Origin: an uncultured Alistipes sp. | GTDB lineage: Bacteria; Bacteroidota; Bacteroidia; Bacteroidales; Rikenellaceae | DNA: 41,782 bases | Assembly (NCBI GenBank): GCA_944322375.1 | Contig: CALUOX010000011.1 | Coordinates: 1-41,782 of the forward strand | Reading direction: 5' to 3' | Shown: one piece after another, positions 34,874 to 41,782 of the stretch | How positions within the stretch are numbered: position 1 is the stretch's first letter | Layout: each line of letters begins with the position of its first letter | Translations under genes and position numbers: made by a program | The notes under the pieces: model-generated | Seen by the model: the letters and a program-made list of their open reading frames with translations, nothing else | Told to the model about the DNA's origin: nothing | The model's database searches: none

Positions 34874-36127
34874 ATGAAGACACAATTGATTGAAGAGGCG
34901 TATCGCATCGCCCGCGAACGTTATGCGGCTGTCGGTGTTGATACTGAAGAGGCACTGAAACGACTGCAGGGCATTTCGCTGTCGCTGCACTGCTGGCAGG
35001 CCGACGATGTAATCGGTTTCGAGAATCGGGGCGGTGCATTGTCGGGCGGCATTCAGACGACGGGAAACTATCCCGGCCGGGCCCGTAATGTCGGGGAGTT
35101 GCGTGCCGACATCCTCAAGGCTGCAAGCTACATTCCCGGAACGCACCGGCTGAGTCTGCACGAGATCTACGGCGAATTCGGCGGCGAGGCGGTCGATCGC
35201 GATCAGGTCGAGGTGAAGCACTTTCAGGGGTGGATCGAGTGGGCCCGCGAACACGGCATGAAGCTCGATTTCAACTCCACGTCGTTCTCGCATCCCAAAA
35301 GCGGATCGTTGTCGCTGTCGAATCCCGATCCGGAGATCCGCAACTTCTGGATCGAACACACGAAGCGCTGCCGGGCCATCGCCGAGGCGATGGGCGAGAC
35401 GCAGGGCGATCCCTGCATCATGAATCTGTGGGTGCACGACGGTTCGAAGGATCAGACGGTAAACCGCATGCTCTACCGTGAGCTGTTGCGCGATTCGCTG
35501 GACCGGATTTTCGAGCGGAAGTACGAACACATGAAGGATTGTGTCGAATCGAAGGTCTTCGGGATCGGGCTGGAGAGCTACACGGTGGGCAGCAACGATT
35601 TCTATATCGCCTATGCGACGAGTCGCGGGAAGATCGTGACGCTCGATACGGGACACTTCCATCCGACGGAGCTGGTGGCCGACAAACTTTCGTCGTTGCT
35701 GCTCTTCACGCCGGAGGTGATGCTCCATGTGTCGCGTCCCGTACGCTGGGATTCGGACCATGTGACCATCATGAACGACGATACACTCGAACTGGCCAAG
35801 GAGATCGTGCGTTGTGATGCGCTGGATCGCGTACATATCGGTCTGGACTATTTCGATGCCTCGATCAACCGTATCGGCGCCTATGTCGTCGGTGCACGGG
35901 CAACGCAGAAATGCCTGATGCAGGCGCTGCTCGAACCGCTGGACAAACTGCGTGCCTGCGAGGCCGCCGATCAGGGCTTCGAGCGGCTGGCGCTGCTCGA
36001 AGAGTCGAAGTCGCTGCCCTGGAACGCCGTTTGGGACATGTTCTGCCTGCGCAACGATGTTCCTGTCGGCGAGGAGTTCATCCCCGACGTGGAGCGGTAT
36101 GAGGCGGAGGTAACCTCCAAACGATAA
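34874..36127 (+). CDS. rhaA: L-rhamnose isomerase
   Basis: 417 residues from ATG 34874, close to the E. coli length of about 419; an upstream in-frame start would overlap rhaB. Family pieces: ISLSLHCWQADDVIGFE, GGIQTTGNYPGRARN, HRLSLHEIYGEF, FNSTSFSHPKSG, PCIMNLWVHDGSKDQTVNR, VESKVFGIGLESYTVGSNDF, TLDTGHFHPTE, VRWDSDHV, and LDYFDASINRIGAYVVGARA, which supply the metal-binding Glu, Asp and His residues. It interconverts L-rhamnose and L-rhamnulose. The 108-bp gap to rhaT contains a strong hairpin. Confidence 0.96.
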   Translation: MKTQLIEEAYRIARERYAAVGVDTEEALKRLQGISLSLHCWQADDVIGFENRGGALSGGIQTTGNYPGRARNVGELRADILKAASYIPGTHRLSLHEIYGEFGGEAVDRDQVEVKHFQGWIEWAREHGMKLDFNSTSFSHPKSGSLSLSNPDPEIRNFWIEHTKRCRAIAEAMGETQGDPCIMNLWVHDGSKDQTVNRMLYRELLRDSLDRIFERKYEHMKDCVESKVFGIGLESYTVGSNDFYIAYATSRGKIVTLDTGHFHPTELVADKLSSLLLFTPEVMLHVSRPVRWDSDHVTIMNDDTLELAKEIVRCDALDRVHIGLDYFDASINRIGAYVVGARATQKCLMQALLEPLDKLRACEAADQGFERLALLEESKSLPWNAVWDMFCLRNDVPVGEEFIPDVERYEAEVTSKR

Positions 36128-36163
36128 TTTATTCGGATCAGCGGCCCGTGTATCGGATGCGGA

Positions 36164-36186
36164 CCGTCGGTTGTTGCAACCGACGG
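36164..36186. promoter_or_regulatory. Intercistronic hairpin between rhaA and rhaT
   Basis: CCGTCGGTTG / CAACCGACGG around TTG: a perfect 10-bp stem 36 nt after the rhaA stop and 49 nt before rhaT. It has no T-run; it may protect the rhaBA message or attenuate rhaTD. Confidence 0.55.
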
Positions 36187-36235
36187 CTCGCGCTGAATCC
36201 GTTGCGCGGAGATCGCCTTACCTCGATTTTGGATT

Positions 36236-37264
36236 ATGGAAATTATTGCAGGACTTCTGATTATCGCCATCGGCAGCTTCGGGCAGTCGAGTTCGTATGT
36301 CCCGATCCGCAAGGTGCGCGACTGGTCGTGGGAGAGCTTCTGGCTCGTGCAGGGGATCTTCGCGTGGATCGTCTTTCCGTGGCTGGGGGCGTTGCTCGCA
36401 CTCCCGGAAGGTACGACATTGGGGCAGTTGTGGTAAGCCGGAGGGGCCTGGCAGTCGGTTCTCTACGGTGTGCTGTGGGGTGTCGGCGGTTTGACCTTCG
36501 GACTTTCGATGCGTTATCTGGGTGTCGCTCTCGGTCAATCCATCGCCTTGGGTACCTGTGCCGCCTTCGGTACGCTCTTCCCCGCGTTGCTGGCCGGTCA
36601 GAATCTCTTCCGGGGCGAAGGGTTGGCGCTGCTGCTGGGTGTCTGCATCACGCTCGCCGGTATCGCCGTGATCGGCTATGCCGGTTCGCTGCGTTCGCGG
36701 CTGCTCAGCGAGGAGGAGCGGCGGGCCGCAATCAAGGACTTCGCCTTGACCAAAGGTCTGCTGGTGGCGTTGCTGGCCGGGGCCATGAGCGCCTGCTTCA
36801 GTCTGGGTCTCGAAAGCGGTGCAGCAATCCACGCCGCGGCCGTTGCCGCCGGCGCCCGGGAACTCTTCGCGCTGAATCCCGTGATTCTGCTCGTGACGCT
36901 GGGCGGTTTCGTCACGAATGCCGCCTATTGCATCTTCTGCAATCTCCGCAACCATACCGGCCGCGATTACTTCTCGGTGCCGGCGAGAACGTGGATCAAC
37001 AACGTGTTGTTCTGTGCACTGGCCGGCGTGCTGTGGTATTCGCAGTTCTTCGGACTGGGTATGGGCAAGAGTTTCTTCACCTCGTCGCCCCTGATGACGG
37101 CCTTTTCGTGGAGCATTCTCATGTCGCTCAATGTCCTCTTCAGCAATCTGTGGGGAATCTGGCTGCGTGAGTGGCGCGGCGTGGACCGGCGCACGGCGGC
37201 GGTGTTGGTCATCGGGCTGTTGATCCTGATCTTCTCGACGGTATATCCGCAACTTGTCAAATAA
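36236..37264 (+). pseudogene. rhaT: L-rhamnose/H+ symporter with in-frame TAA at codon 67
   Basis: The ATG at 36236 opens a frame of 343 codons to the stop at 37262-37264, matching the RhaT length of about 344, but codon 67 is TAA (36434-36436). Before it: MEIIAGLLIIAIGSFGQSSSYVPIRKV and two more hydrophobic stretches, ending TTLGQLW. After it, in the same frame, AGGAWQSVLYGVLWGVGGLTFGLSMRYLG continues with the rest of a typical ten-helix RhaT (ALGTCAAFGTLFPAL, GAMSACFSLGLESG, FVTNAAYCIFCNLRN). There is no frameshift or other decay. So this is a fresh nonsense mutation (for example CAA or GAA to TAA), a sequencing error, or readthrough. Reinitiation at GTG 36470 would yield 264 residues lacking the first membrane helices. 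Without RhaT, rhamnose uptake would need another carrier. Confidence 0.9.
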
Positions 37265-37275
37265 CGTTTGAAACA

Positions 37276-38073
37276 ATGAAACGAATCGATAACAAGGAAC
37301 TCGACCTCCGTGTGGAGGTCATCGCCGAAGTGGCCGGCTACCTGTGGGAACGCGGCTGGGCCGAGCGCAACGGCGGAAATATCTCGATCAATGTCACGGA
37401 GCTTTGTGCCGCCGAGGCCGCCGCACTGCCGGCGCTCGACGGTCCGTATGTCTTGCCGAAGGCATTGCCGCATATTGCAGGCGGATGCTTCCTGGTGACG
37501 GGTACCGGCCGCCGCATGCGTTATGTGGCTTCGCGGCCGCTGGAAAACATTGCGCTGATCCGTGTGGCGGCCGACGGTGCTTCGTATGAGATCGTGGCCG
37601 ATGAGGCCGTGCGTCCGACCTCCGAGCTGCCGGCACACCTCTCGATCCACGACTATCTGGCGGGGGTGGGGCGTCCCGAACGTGCCGTGGTGCATACGCA
37701 TCCCATCGAGTTGATCGCCATGACGCACAATCCCGCCTTCCTGGACAAGGATGTGCTGACCCGTCTGCTGTGGAGCATGATCCCCGAGACCCGGGCCTTC
37801 TGCCCCAAGGGGTTGGGTATCGTTCCCTATACGCTGCCCGGTTCGCAGCTGCTGGCCGACCGGACGATCGACCTGCTCGACGAGTATGATGTGGTCATGT
37901 GGACCAAGCATGGCGCTCTGGCTGTCGGTACCGACCTGATCGAGGCGTTCGACCAGATCGACGTGCTCTCCAAATCGGCCAGAATCTATGAATCGGCCCG
38001 CTCGATGGGATTCGTCCCGACGGGTATGAGCGATGCGGAGATGCAGGAGCTCAAGGAGGCCTTCGGACTGTAA
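37276..38073 (+). CDS. rhaD: Rhamnulose-1-phosphate aldolase
   Basis: 265 residues from ATG 37276, class II aldolase family (E. coli RhaD is about 274). AGYLWERGWAERNGGNISI, GGCFLVTGTGRRMR, TSELPAHLSIHDYLA, VVHTHPIELIAMTHN with the zinc-binding His-x-His, and VVMWTKHGALAVGTDLIEAFDQID with the third His are all present. It splits L-rhamnulose-1-phosphate into dihydroxyacetone phosphate and L-lactaldehyde. It follows rhaT by 11 nt. The lactaldehyde-processing gene (fucO or aldA) is not in the window. A strong terminator follows. Confidence 0.95.
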   Translation: MKRIDNKELDLRVEVIAEVAGYLWERGWAERNGGNISINVTELCAAEAAALPALDGPYVLPKALPHIAGGCFLVTGTGRRMRYVASRPLENIALIRVAADGASYEIVADEAVRPTSELPAHLSIHDYLAGVGRPERAVVHTHPIELIAMTHNPAFLDKDVLTRLLWSMIPETRAFCPKGLGIVPYTLPGSQLLADRTIDLLDEYDVVMWTKHGALAVGTDLIEAFDQIDVLSKSARIYESARSMGFVPTGMSDAEMQELKEAFGL

Positions 38074-38110
38074 GGACAACAGGTTCAAATCTTTGTATGT
38101 GGGGTGAAAG

Positions 38111-38144
38111 GCGGTTCCTCCTGCGGGAGGCGCCGCTTTTTTTT
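38111..38144 (+). terminator. Rho-independent terminator after rhaD
   Basis: GCGG-TT-CCTCC / GGAGG-CG-CCGC around TGCG, followed by eight T residues; 37 nt after the rhaD stop. Confidence 0.88.
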
Positions 38145-38202
38145 GTACGGCTGTTGGCCGTCCGCCCGAAAATCGTTATCTTGCCGTGTCAAAAAATACT
38201 CC

Positions 38203-40083
38203 ATGAAACGAATTCTTCTTCTGTTGGGAGCCGCCTTGCTCGCGATCGCGGAGTTGCAGGCCCGGCGTGCGCCGCAACATATCCTGCCCGATGCATCGGA
38301 GCTGCGCTTCGCCTTTCTGACCGATGTCCATGTGACGCCCGGCGGGGAGTCCGACTCCCTGCTGCGCGCGGCGGTTCGGGAGATCAACGCTTCGGCGTGC
38401 GATTTTGTCGTCGTGACGGGCGACCTGTGCAACATGGGCAGCGATGCCGAACTGAAATGTGTCCGCGGAATTCTCAAACGTTTGCGCAAACCTTGTTACG
38501 TCGTGCCGGGCAACCACGAAACAACCTGGTCCGAGAGTGCCTGTACGACCTTCGGAAAGTGTTTCGGCAACGACGGCCGTGTCGCCTTCCGTGCCGGCCG
38601 CTATCTCTTCGTGGGATTTGCCGCAGGCCCCTACATGAAGATGGCCGACGGTTCGGTGCGGCGTGAGGATCTGCAGTGGATCGAGGAGCAGATGCAGGCG
38701 GCCCGCCCCGATGAACGGATCGTTGCCTTCTGTCACTATCCGCTTACGAACGACGTGACGAACCGCCTGGAGGTGACTTCGCTGTTGTGCCGCTACGGTG
38801 TGCGGTTCGATCTGTGCGGCCATTACCATACGCTCAAGCTCTGTAATTTCGATTCGATACCCGGACTGATGGGGCGTGCACTCATCGACGGCAAACGCAA
38901 AGGTGCGGCACGTGTCGGGTACAATCTTGTGCGGGTCTGGGACGATTCGGTGGCACTTTATGAAAAACCGCTGGGCGAGGCCGCACGTCTGGCTTTCGCA
39001 ATCCGTCAGGGGTACTCGCCGGAGTTGGGTGAACTGCCCTGCGATCCGCTGCCCGCAAAAACGTCGTATGCCGTGACCGGCGCGCAGCTGGTCGTGGAGG
39101 ATGAGGCGTCGATCTATACGGGTGTCGCCGTGGCCGGCGATACGATCTATTACGGAACGTCGCTCGGCCTGCTGAAGGCCTATGACGTCAGAAATCGTCG
39201 CGAAGTGTGGCGCCGGCAGTTCGACAACGCCGTCTATTCGACCCCGCTGTACGGCGACGGTGTCGTTGTGGCCGGTGATGCCGCAGGTGCCGTGTGGGGG
39301 CTTGATGCCGCGACGGGACGCCGTTTGTGGCGCATCCGTTGCAAAACACCCGTCATCGGTGACGGTGTGATCGACGGTTCGTGGCTCTACATGGGGCTCG
39401 GAAGCGGCTGCATGGCCAAGATCGATCTCCGGTCGGGCCGTGTGGCGTGGCGGTTCCGTTTTGGCGAAGGACAGCCGCAGGGACGTCCGGCCGTCGCCGA
39501 TGGTCGGGTCGTCTTCGGCGCATGGGATACGAACCTCTACTGTCTCGATGCCGCAACGGGTAGTTTGTGCTGGAAGTGGAACAACGGCAACGCCCAGAAA
39601 CTCTATTCTCCCGGGCATATCGTGCCGCGAATCGTCGGCGACCGGCTCTTCATCGTTGCGCCGGACCGTTACATGACGGCTCTCGACCTCCGCACGGGGC
39701 GCGAGATCTGGCGTGTCAAACAGCGCAAGGTCCGTGAAACGACCGGCGTGAGCAGCGACCGGAGCAAGGTGTATGCAAAGACGATGGATGGCGAACTGTT
39801 GGCGGTGGCGTCTGCTCCGGACCGCTATACCGAGTCGTGGGTTGTCGATGCGGGTTGGGGTTATGACCACAATCCGTGTCCCGTCGAGGTGCGGGAGGGT
39901 GTGGCTTATCTGGCCAATCGAACGGGGTGCGTGGCTGCCGTGCGGGAAAACGGCGAGTGGCTGTGGACCGAAAAGTTCGCCTCATCGGCCGCCAACGACT
40001 TCCTCGTCGATGGCCGCAACCGTTTGTGGATCACGTTTATCGAGGGGAAGATCTTCTGTCTGGGCGATCCCGTCACGCGATAG
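38203..40083 (+). CDS. Calcineurin-type metallophosphoesterase fused to a PQQ-like beta-propeller
   Basis: 626 residues from ATG 38203 (signal peptide MKRILLLLGAALLAIAELQA); the frame extends upstream through the rhaD terminator, which is not credible. Metallophosphoesterase motifs in order: FLTDVHV (D41, H43), VVTGDLCNMG (D74), VPGNHETTW (N104, H105), FCHYPLTND, and LCGHYHTLKL. Residues about 320-620 are a PQQ-like propeller with repeated blades (IYYGTSLGLLKAYDVRNRREVWRR; WGLDAATGRRLWRI; LYCLDAATGSLCWKW; YMTALDLRTGREIWRVK). It should hydrolyse a phosphoester in the periplasm, the propeller probably binding a substrate or partner. Its last 102 bp overlap the convergent NUDIX gene. Only a weak promoter-like TATCTTG (38177-38183) is seen. 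Confidence 0.88.
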   Translation: MKRILLLLGAALLAIAELQARRAPQHILPDASELRFAFLTDVHVTPGGESDSLLRAAVREINASACDFVVVTGDLCNMGSDAELKCVRGILKRLRKPCYVVPGNHETTWSESACTTFGKCFGNDGRVAFRAGRYLFVGFAAGPYMKMADGSVRREDLQWIEEQMQAARPDERIVAFCHYPLTNDVTNRLEVTSLLCRYGVRFDLCGHYHTLKLCNFDSIPGLMGRALIDGKRKGAARVGYNLVRVWDDSVALYEKPLGEAARLAFAIRQGYSPELGELPCDPLPAKTSYAVTGAQLVVEDEASIYTGVAVAGDTIYYGTSLGLLKAYDVRNRREVWRRQFDNAVYSTPLYGDGVVVAGDAAGAVWGLDAATGRRLWRIRCKTPVIGDGVIDGSWLYMGLGSGCMAKIDLRSGRVAWRFRFGEGQPQGRPAVADGRVVFGAWDTNLYCLDAATGSLCWKWNNGNAQKLYSPGHIVPRIVGDRLFIVAPDRYMTALDLRTGREIWRVKQRKVRETTGVSSDRSKVYAKTMDGELLAVASAPDRYTESWVVDAGWGYDHNPCPVEVREGVAYLANRTGCVAAVRENGEWLWTEKFASSAANDFLVDGRNRLWITFIEGKIFCLGDPVTR

Positions 40084-40578
40084 GAAGACACGGCGGAATT
40101 CGCTCTCGAAGTTGGGCGTGAAGATCCCCTTGCCCAGTGTGCGGCGAATCTCGTCGAGACTCCAGAAACGTCCGCCGTCGGTCTCGTCGCTCGGCGTGAC
40201 GGGACCGTCGTAGGTCGTACGGTTCACATAGACCAGTTCCCGTTCCCGATCCGAGTCGAAAACATACTGTGTGATGCGTTCCGGCGTGAAGTCGGTGACG
40301 CCCAGCTCTTCGCGCACTTCGCGCCGCAGGGCTTCGTCGGGCGTCTCGCCGTAATCGACGTGTCCGCCGACGGCCGTGTCCCAGCGTCCCGGCTGGATGT
40401 CCTTCCACGCGGGGCGTTTCTGAAGATAGAGTTCGCCCCGGCTGTTGAACAGGTGCAGGTGTACGACCGGATGCAGCAGCCGCGAGCCGTTGTGGCACTC
40501 GCCGCGCGTGGCGTGACCGATAACCCGGCCCGTCTCATCGACGACGGGGAACAGTTCCGATAGATTGTCGTGATTCAT
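39982..40578 (-). CDS. NUDIX hydrolase
   Basis: 198 residues from ATG 40578-40576. The Nudix box GGHVDYGETPDEALRREV...REELG (Gx5Ex7REVxEELG) is intact, preceded by SRLLHPVVHLHLFNSRGELYLQKRPAWKDIQPGRWDTAVGG, a pattern seen in the isopentenyl-diphosphate isomerase/YfcD-like branch. It hydrolyses a nucleoside-diphosphate derivative of unknown identity. The last 34 residues read antisense through the convergent phosphoesterase gene (stop at 39982), and the usual family end would be near RRVFLSR. So the C-terminal tail could be an extension acquired by loss of a stop. Confidence 0.88.
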   Translation of the reverse strand: MNHDNLSELFPVVDETGRVIGHATRGECHNGSRLLHPVVHLHLFNSRGELYLQKRPAWKDIQPGRWDTAVGGHVDYGETPDEALRREVREELGVTDFTPERITQYVFDSDRERELVYVNRTTYDGPVTPSDETDGGRFWSLDEIRRTLGKGIFTPNFESEFRRVFLSRDGIAQTEDLPLDKRDPQTVAAIDEEVVGGR

Positions 40579-40653
40579 CAGTTGTCTCTATAATATAATA
40601 TGTTATAAGGTGTCGTCGTGTCGTCCTGTCGTTTGCAACGGACGGTCCGATGC

Positions 40654-41178
40654 TCACAGCTCCTTGACATAAACGTTTGCATCGACATAGTGTCCGTCCT
40701 CCAGCAGCTCGGCACGCCGTTCCACGTGATCGAGCCGAAATCCGAGCCGCTGCGGAATCCGGTTGCTCGGAAGATTCCCCGTCGCACACTTGATCGTGAC
40801 GCTGTACAGACCCATCTCGTCGTGCGCCATGCGGCAGAGCCGGTCAACCGCGCGGGTGACGATTCCGCGACCCTGCCAGGCTTCGCGCAACCAGTAACCG
40901 ATCTCGGTGGTGCGGGCGAAGGGATCCGTATCCTTGAAGCCGATCAGGCCGATGAGAAGTTCCCGCTCGCGGAGGGTGAACACCGCTTCGCGGTAGGCTG
41001 CGTCCAGCACCGAATCCACATATCGTTGCGAATCGGCCGCCGTGCGGGTAAACTGTACGAAGGGCAGCCAGCGTCCCAGGTAGCCCCGTTCGGCGTCGAT
41101 GACCGAAAAGATCTCCCCTGCATCGCTCCGGCACAGCTCGCGCATGGTGACGTTCGTAAAAAGTTCGCAGACTTTCAT
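40654..41178 (-). CDS. GNAT-family N-acetyltransferase (RimJ/RimL-like)
   Basis: 174 residues from ATG 41178-41176 (MKVCELFTNVTMRELCRSDAGEIF). An in-frame upstream start at 41265 would add 29 residues reading through the promoter. The acetyl-CoA binding region EIGYWLREAWQGRGIVTRAVDRLCRMAHDEMGL and ATGNLPSNRIPQRLGFRLDHVERR are typical of ribosomal-protein-type acetyltransferases. The acceptor is unknown. The -7 element lies 4 nt upstream of the ATG, suggesting a leaderless transcript. It follows (in reading direction) a divergent AT-rich promoter region shared with the tRNA cluster. Confidence 0.88.
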   Translation of the reverse strand: MKVCELFTNVTMRELCRSDAGEIFSVIDAERGYLGRWLPFVQFTRTAADSQRYVDSVLDAAYREAVFTLRERELLIGLIGFKDTDPFARTTEIGYWLREAWQGRGIVTRAVDRLCRMAHDEMGLYSVTIKCATGNLPSNRIPQRLGFRLDHVERRAELLEDGHYVDANVYVKEL

Positions 41179-41182
41179 GCCG

Positions 41183-41190
41183 CAAAAATA
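41183..41190 (-). promoter_or_regulatory. Bacteroidetes -7 element immediately before the GNAT gene
   Basis: TATTTTTG on the minus strand, ending 4 nt before the ATG at 41178; a leaderless arrangement. Confidence 0.55.
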
Positions 41191-41273
41191 CCATATATTA
41201 TAATAGGAGTCAAGATTTATGCATTTTCCGGAAAAAAAGAGACCGACTATTTTTTTAATTCGCAAAACTATTT

Positions 41274-41281
41274 TATCTTTG
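41274..41281 (+). promoter_or_regulatory. First (distal) promoter of the tRNA cluster
   Basis: TATCTTTG downstream of a very AT-rich tract (41190-41270). Transcription would start at about 41288, at the base of a hairpin. Confidence 0.6.
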
Positions 41282-41286
41282 CACTC

Positions 41287-41309
41287 GATTTCCCGCGGAT
41301 CGGGAAATC
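41287..41309 (+). ncRNA. 5'-terminal hairpin of the tRNA-cluster leader (candidate)
   Basis: GATTTCCCG / CGGGAAATC around CGGAT: a perfect 9-bp stem whose first base coincides with the expected start of transcription from 41274-41281. Whether a separate small RNA is made is unknown. Confidence 0.3.
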
Positions 41310-41364
41310 CGTTGAGACAAGGTTCTTTGAGAAAGAGAGGAAGATGAAAAAATCCGGATGCAAA

Positions 41365-41396
41365 TTTGGACGTTCGGAATATTCTTCTTATCTTTG
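41365..41396 (+). promoter_or_regulatory. Second (proximal) promoter of the tRNA cluster, full -33/-7
   Basis: TTTG (41365-41368), 20-nt spacer, TATCTTTG (41389-41396): the complete Bacteroidetes consensus, 18 nt before tRNA-Thr. Confidence 0.8.
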
Positions 41397-41414
41397 CAAT
41401 CCAAAACGGTTAAC

Positions 41415-41488
41415 GCCGATGTAGCTCAGCCGGTCAGAGCAGCTGATTTGTAATCAGCAGGTCGTGGGTTCGAATCCCTCCATCGGCT
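41415..41488 (+). tRNA. tRNA-Thr (anticodon TGT)
   Basis: Acceptor GCCGATG / CATCGGC, anticodon stem GCTGA / TCAGC with loop TTTGTAA (TGT), T-loop TTCGAAT; a U-U mismatch occurs in the T stem. No encoded CCA. First of three tRNAs transcribed rightward. Confidence 0.95.
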
Positions 41489-41507
41489 CAACATCGGAAA
41501 CCTACAG

Positions 41508-41590
41508 GGGAAGATACCAGAGTGGCCAAATGGGGCAGACTGTAAATCTGCTGGCGTACGCCTTCGGTGGTTCGAATCCATCTCTTCCCA
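41508..41590 (+). tRNA. tRNA-Tyr (anticodon GTA)
   Basis: Acceptor GGGAAGA / TCTTCCC, anticodon stem CAGA / TCTG around CTGTAAA (GTA), and the long variable arm of class II tRNA (GCTGGCGTACGCCTTC). Discriminator A; no encoded CCA. Confidence 0.95.
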
Positions 41591-41710
41591 CTTGAATTGA
41601 AGAGCGTGCCGGTTGGAGGATGCGAAAACCTCAATGCTGACGATCCCCCGTCGCTGTGTGACGGAAACCGTCGAAATGAGGAAAGGTGGACTCTGATACG
41701 GTATATTTTT
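41591..41710 (+). other. 120-nt spacer between tRNA-Tyr and tRNA-Gly with mutually exclusive hairpins
   Basis: GACGG (41660-41664) can pair with CCGTC on its left (41648-41652) or right (41668-41672), and CCTC (41629-41632) with GAGG on the left (41616-41619) or CCTCA with TGAGG (41677-41681). No tRNA or gene is recognised. Confidence 0.4.
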
Positions 41711-41782
41711 GCGGAAGTAGCTCAGTTGATAGAGCATTAGCCTTCCAAGCTAAGGGTCGCGAGTTTGAGCCTCGTCTTCCGC
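41711..41782 (+). tRNA. tRNA-Gly (anticodon TCC), discriminator base beyond window edge
   Basis: Acceptor GCGGAAG / CTTCCGC, D arm GCTC / GAGC, anticodon stem TTAGC / GCTAA with loop CTTCCAA (TCC), T-loop TTTGAGC. The window ends at base 72 of the mature tRNA. Confidence 0.93.

Noticed and set aside
36434..36436. Recoding of the rhaT stop as selenocysteine or pyrrolysine
   Set aside because: The codon is TAA; those systems use TGA and TAG.
41704..41711. TATTTTTG just before tRNA-Gly
   Set aside because: It matches TAnnTTTG but includes the first base of the tRNA, so transcription would start inside the tRNA.
41426..41737. 103-codon minus-strand frame over the tRNAs
   Set aside because: Its sequence (RDSNPRPADYKSAAL) is the well-known artefact of translating the antisense of tRNA genes.

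Overview
The window looks like a chromosomal piece of a GC-rich gut Bacteroidales, most probably Alistipes or a close Rikenellaceae relative. This is an inference from four things: SusC/SusD-type genes under a FecI/FecR-type sigma/anti-sigma pair, Cys-anchored lipoproteins with acidic residues after the Cys, the Bacteroidetes promoter element TAnnTTTG in front of most transcription units, and the family content. I see no phage, insertion sequence, CRISPR array or plasmid origin.

Layout. 1-4834: housekeeping genes, with queA-type (leftward, 3' end cut by the window) divergent from nadB, then prfC. 5077-10835: a complete tripartite RND efflux operon (adaptor, inner-membrane pump, outer-membrane factor), closed by a 23-bp perfect hairpin. 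10918-14131 (leftward): a surface lipoprotein fusing LamG, an Ig/TIG-like segment and a glycerophosphodiester phosphodiesterase, and pdxB. 14356-19192: a ureohydrolase whose stop overlaps the nhaA start, two FKBP-type lipoproteins (the first degenerate), and a DUF3127 OB-fold-like protein with an SSB-like tail.

19355-30228 is the accessory centrepiece: ECF sigma, FecR anti-sigma, SusC with an STN signalling domain, SusD, a BACON lipoprotein, an Ig-like/propeller lipoprotein and a secreted S1/P1 nuclease with all nine zinc ligands. No glycoside hydrolase or protease is encoded, so the only visible enzyme is a nuclease/phosphatase-type protein. That raises the possibility that this SusCD system handles nucleic acid or a phosphate-rich ligand rather than a glycan.

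30541-33092: a dihydroorotate-dehydrogenase-like flavoprotein, and L-serine dehydratase on the other strand. 33406-38073: an L-rhamnose catabolic operon rhaB-rhaA-rhaT-rhaD, in which rhaT carries an in-frame TAA at codon 67 with the reading frame otherwise intact. No rhamnose regulator or lactaldehyde reductase lies in the window. 38203-41178: a calcineurin-type phosphoesterase with a PQQ-like propeller, a NUDIX hydrolase overlapping it tail to tail by 102 bp, and a GNAT acetyltransferase. 41274-41782: a tRNA cluster (Thr-TGT, Tyr-GTA, Gly-TCC), the last cut by the window edge just before its discriminator base.

Regulation. TAnnTTTG elements precede queA, nadB, the efflux operon, the GDPD gene, pdxB, the ureohydrolase, the second FKBP, the ECF sigma, the DHOD-like gene, sdaA, rhaB, the GNAT gene and the tRNAs. 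For the ECF sigma and GNAT genes the element lies only 4 nt before the start codon, suggesting leaderless mRNAs. All calls are from reading the sequence; no database search was run.
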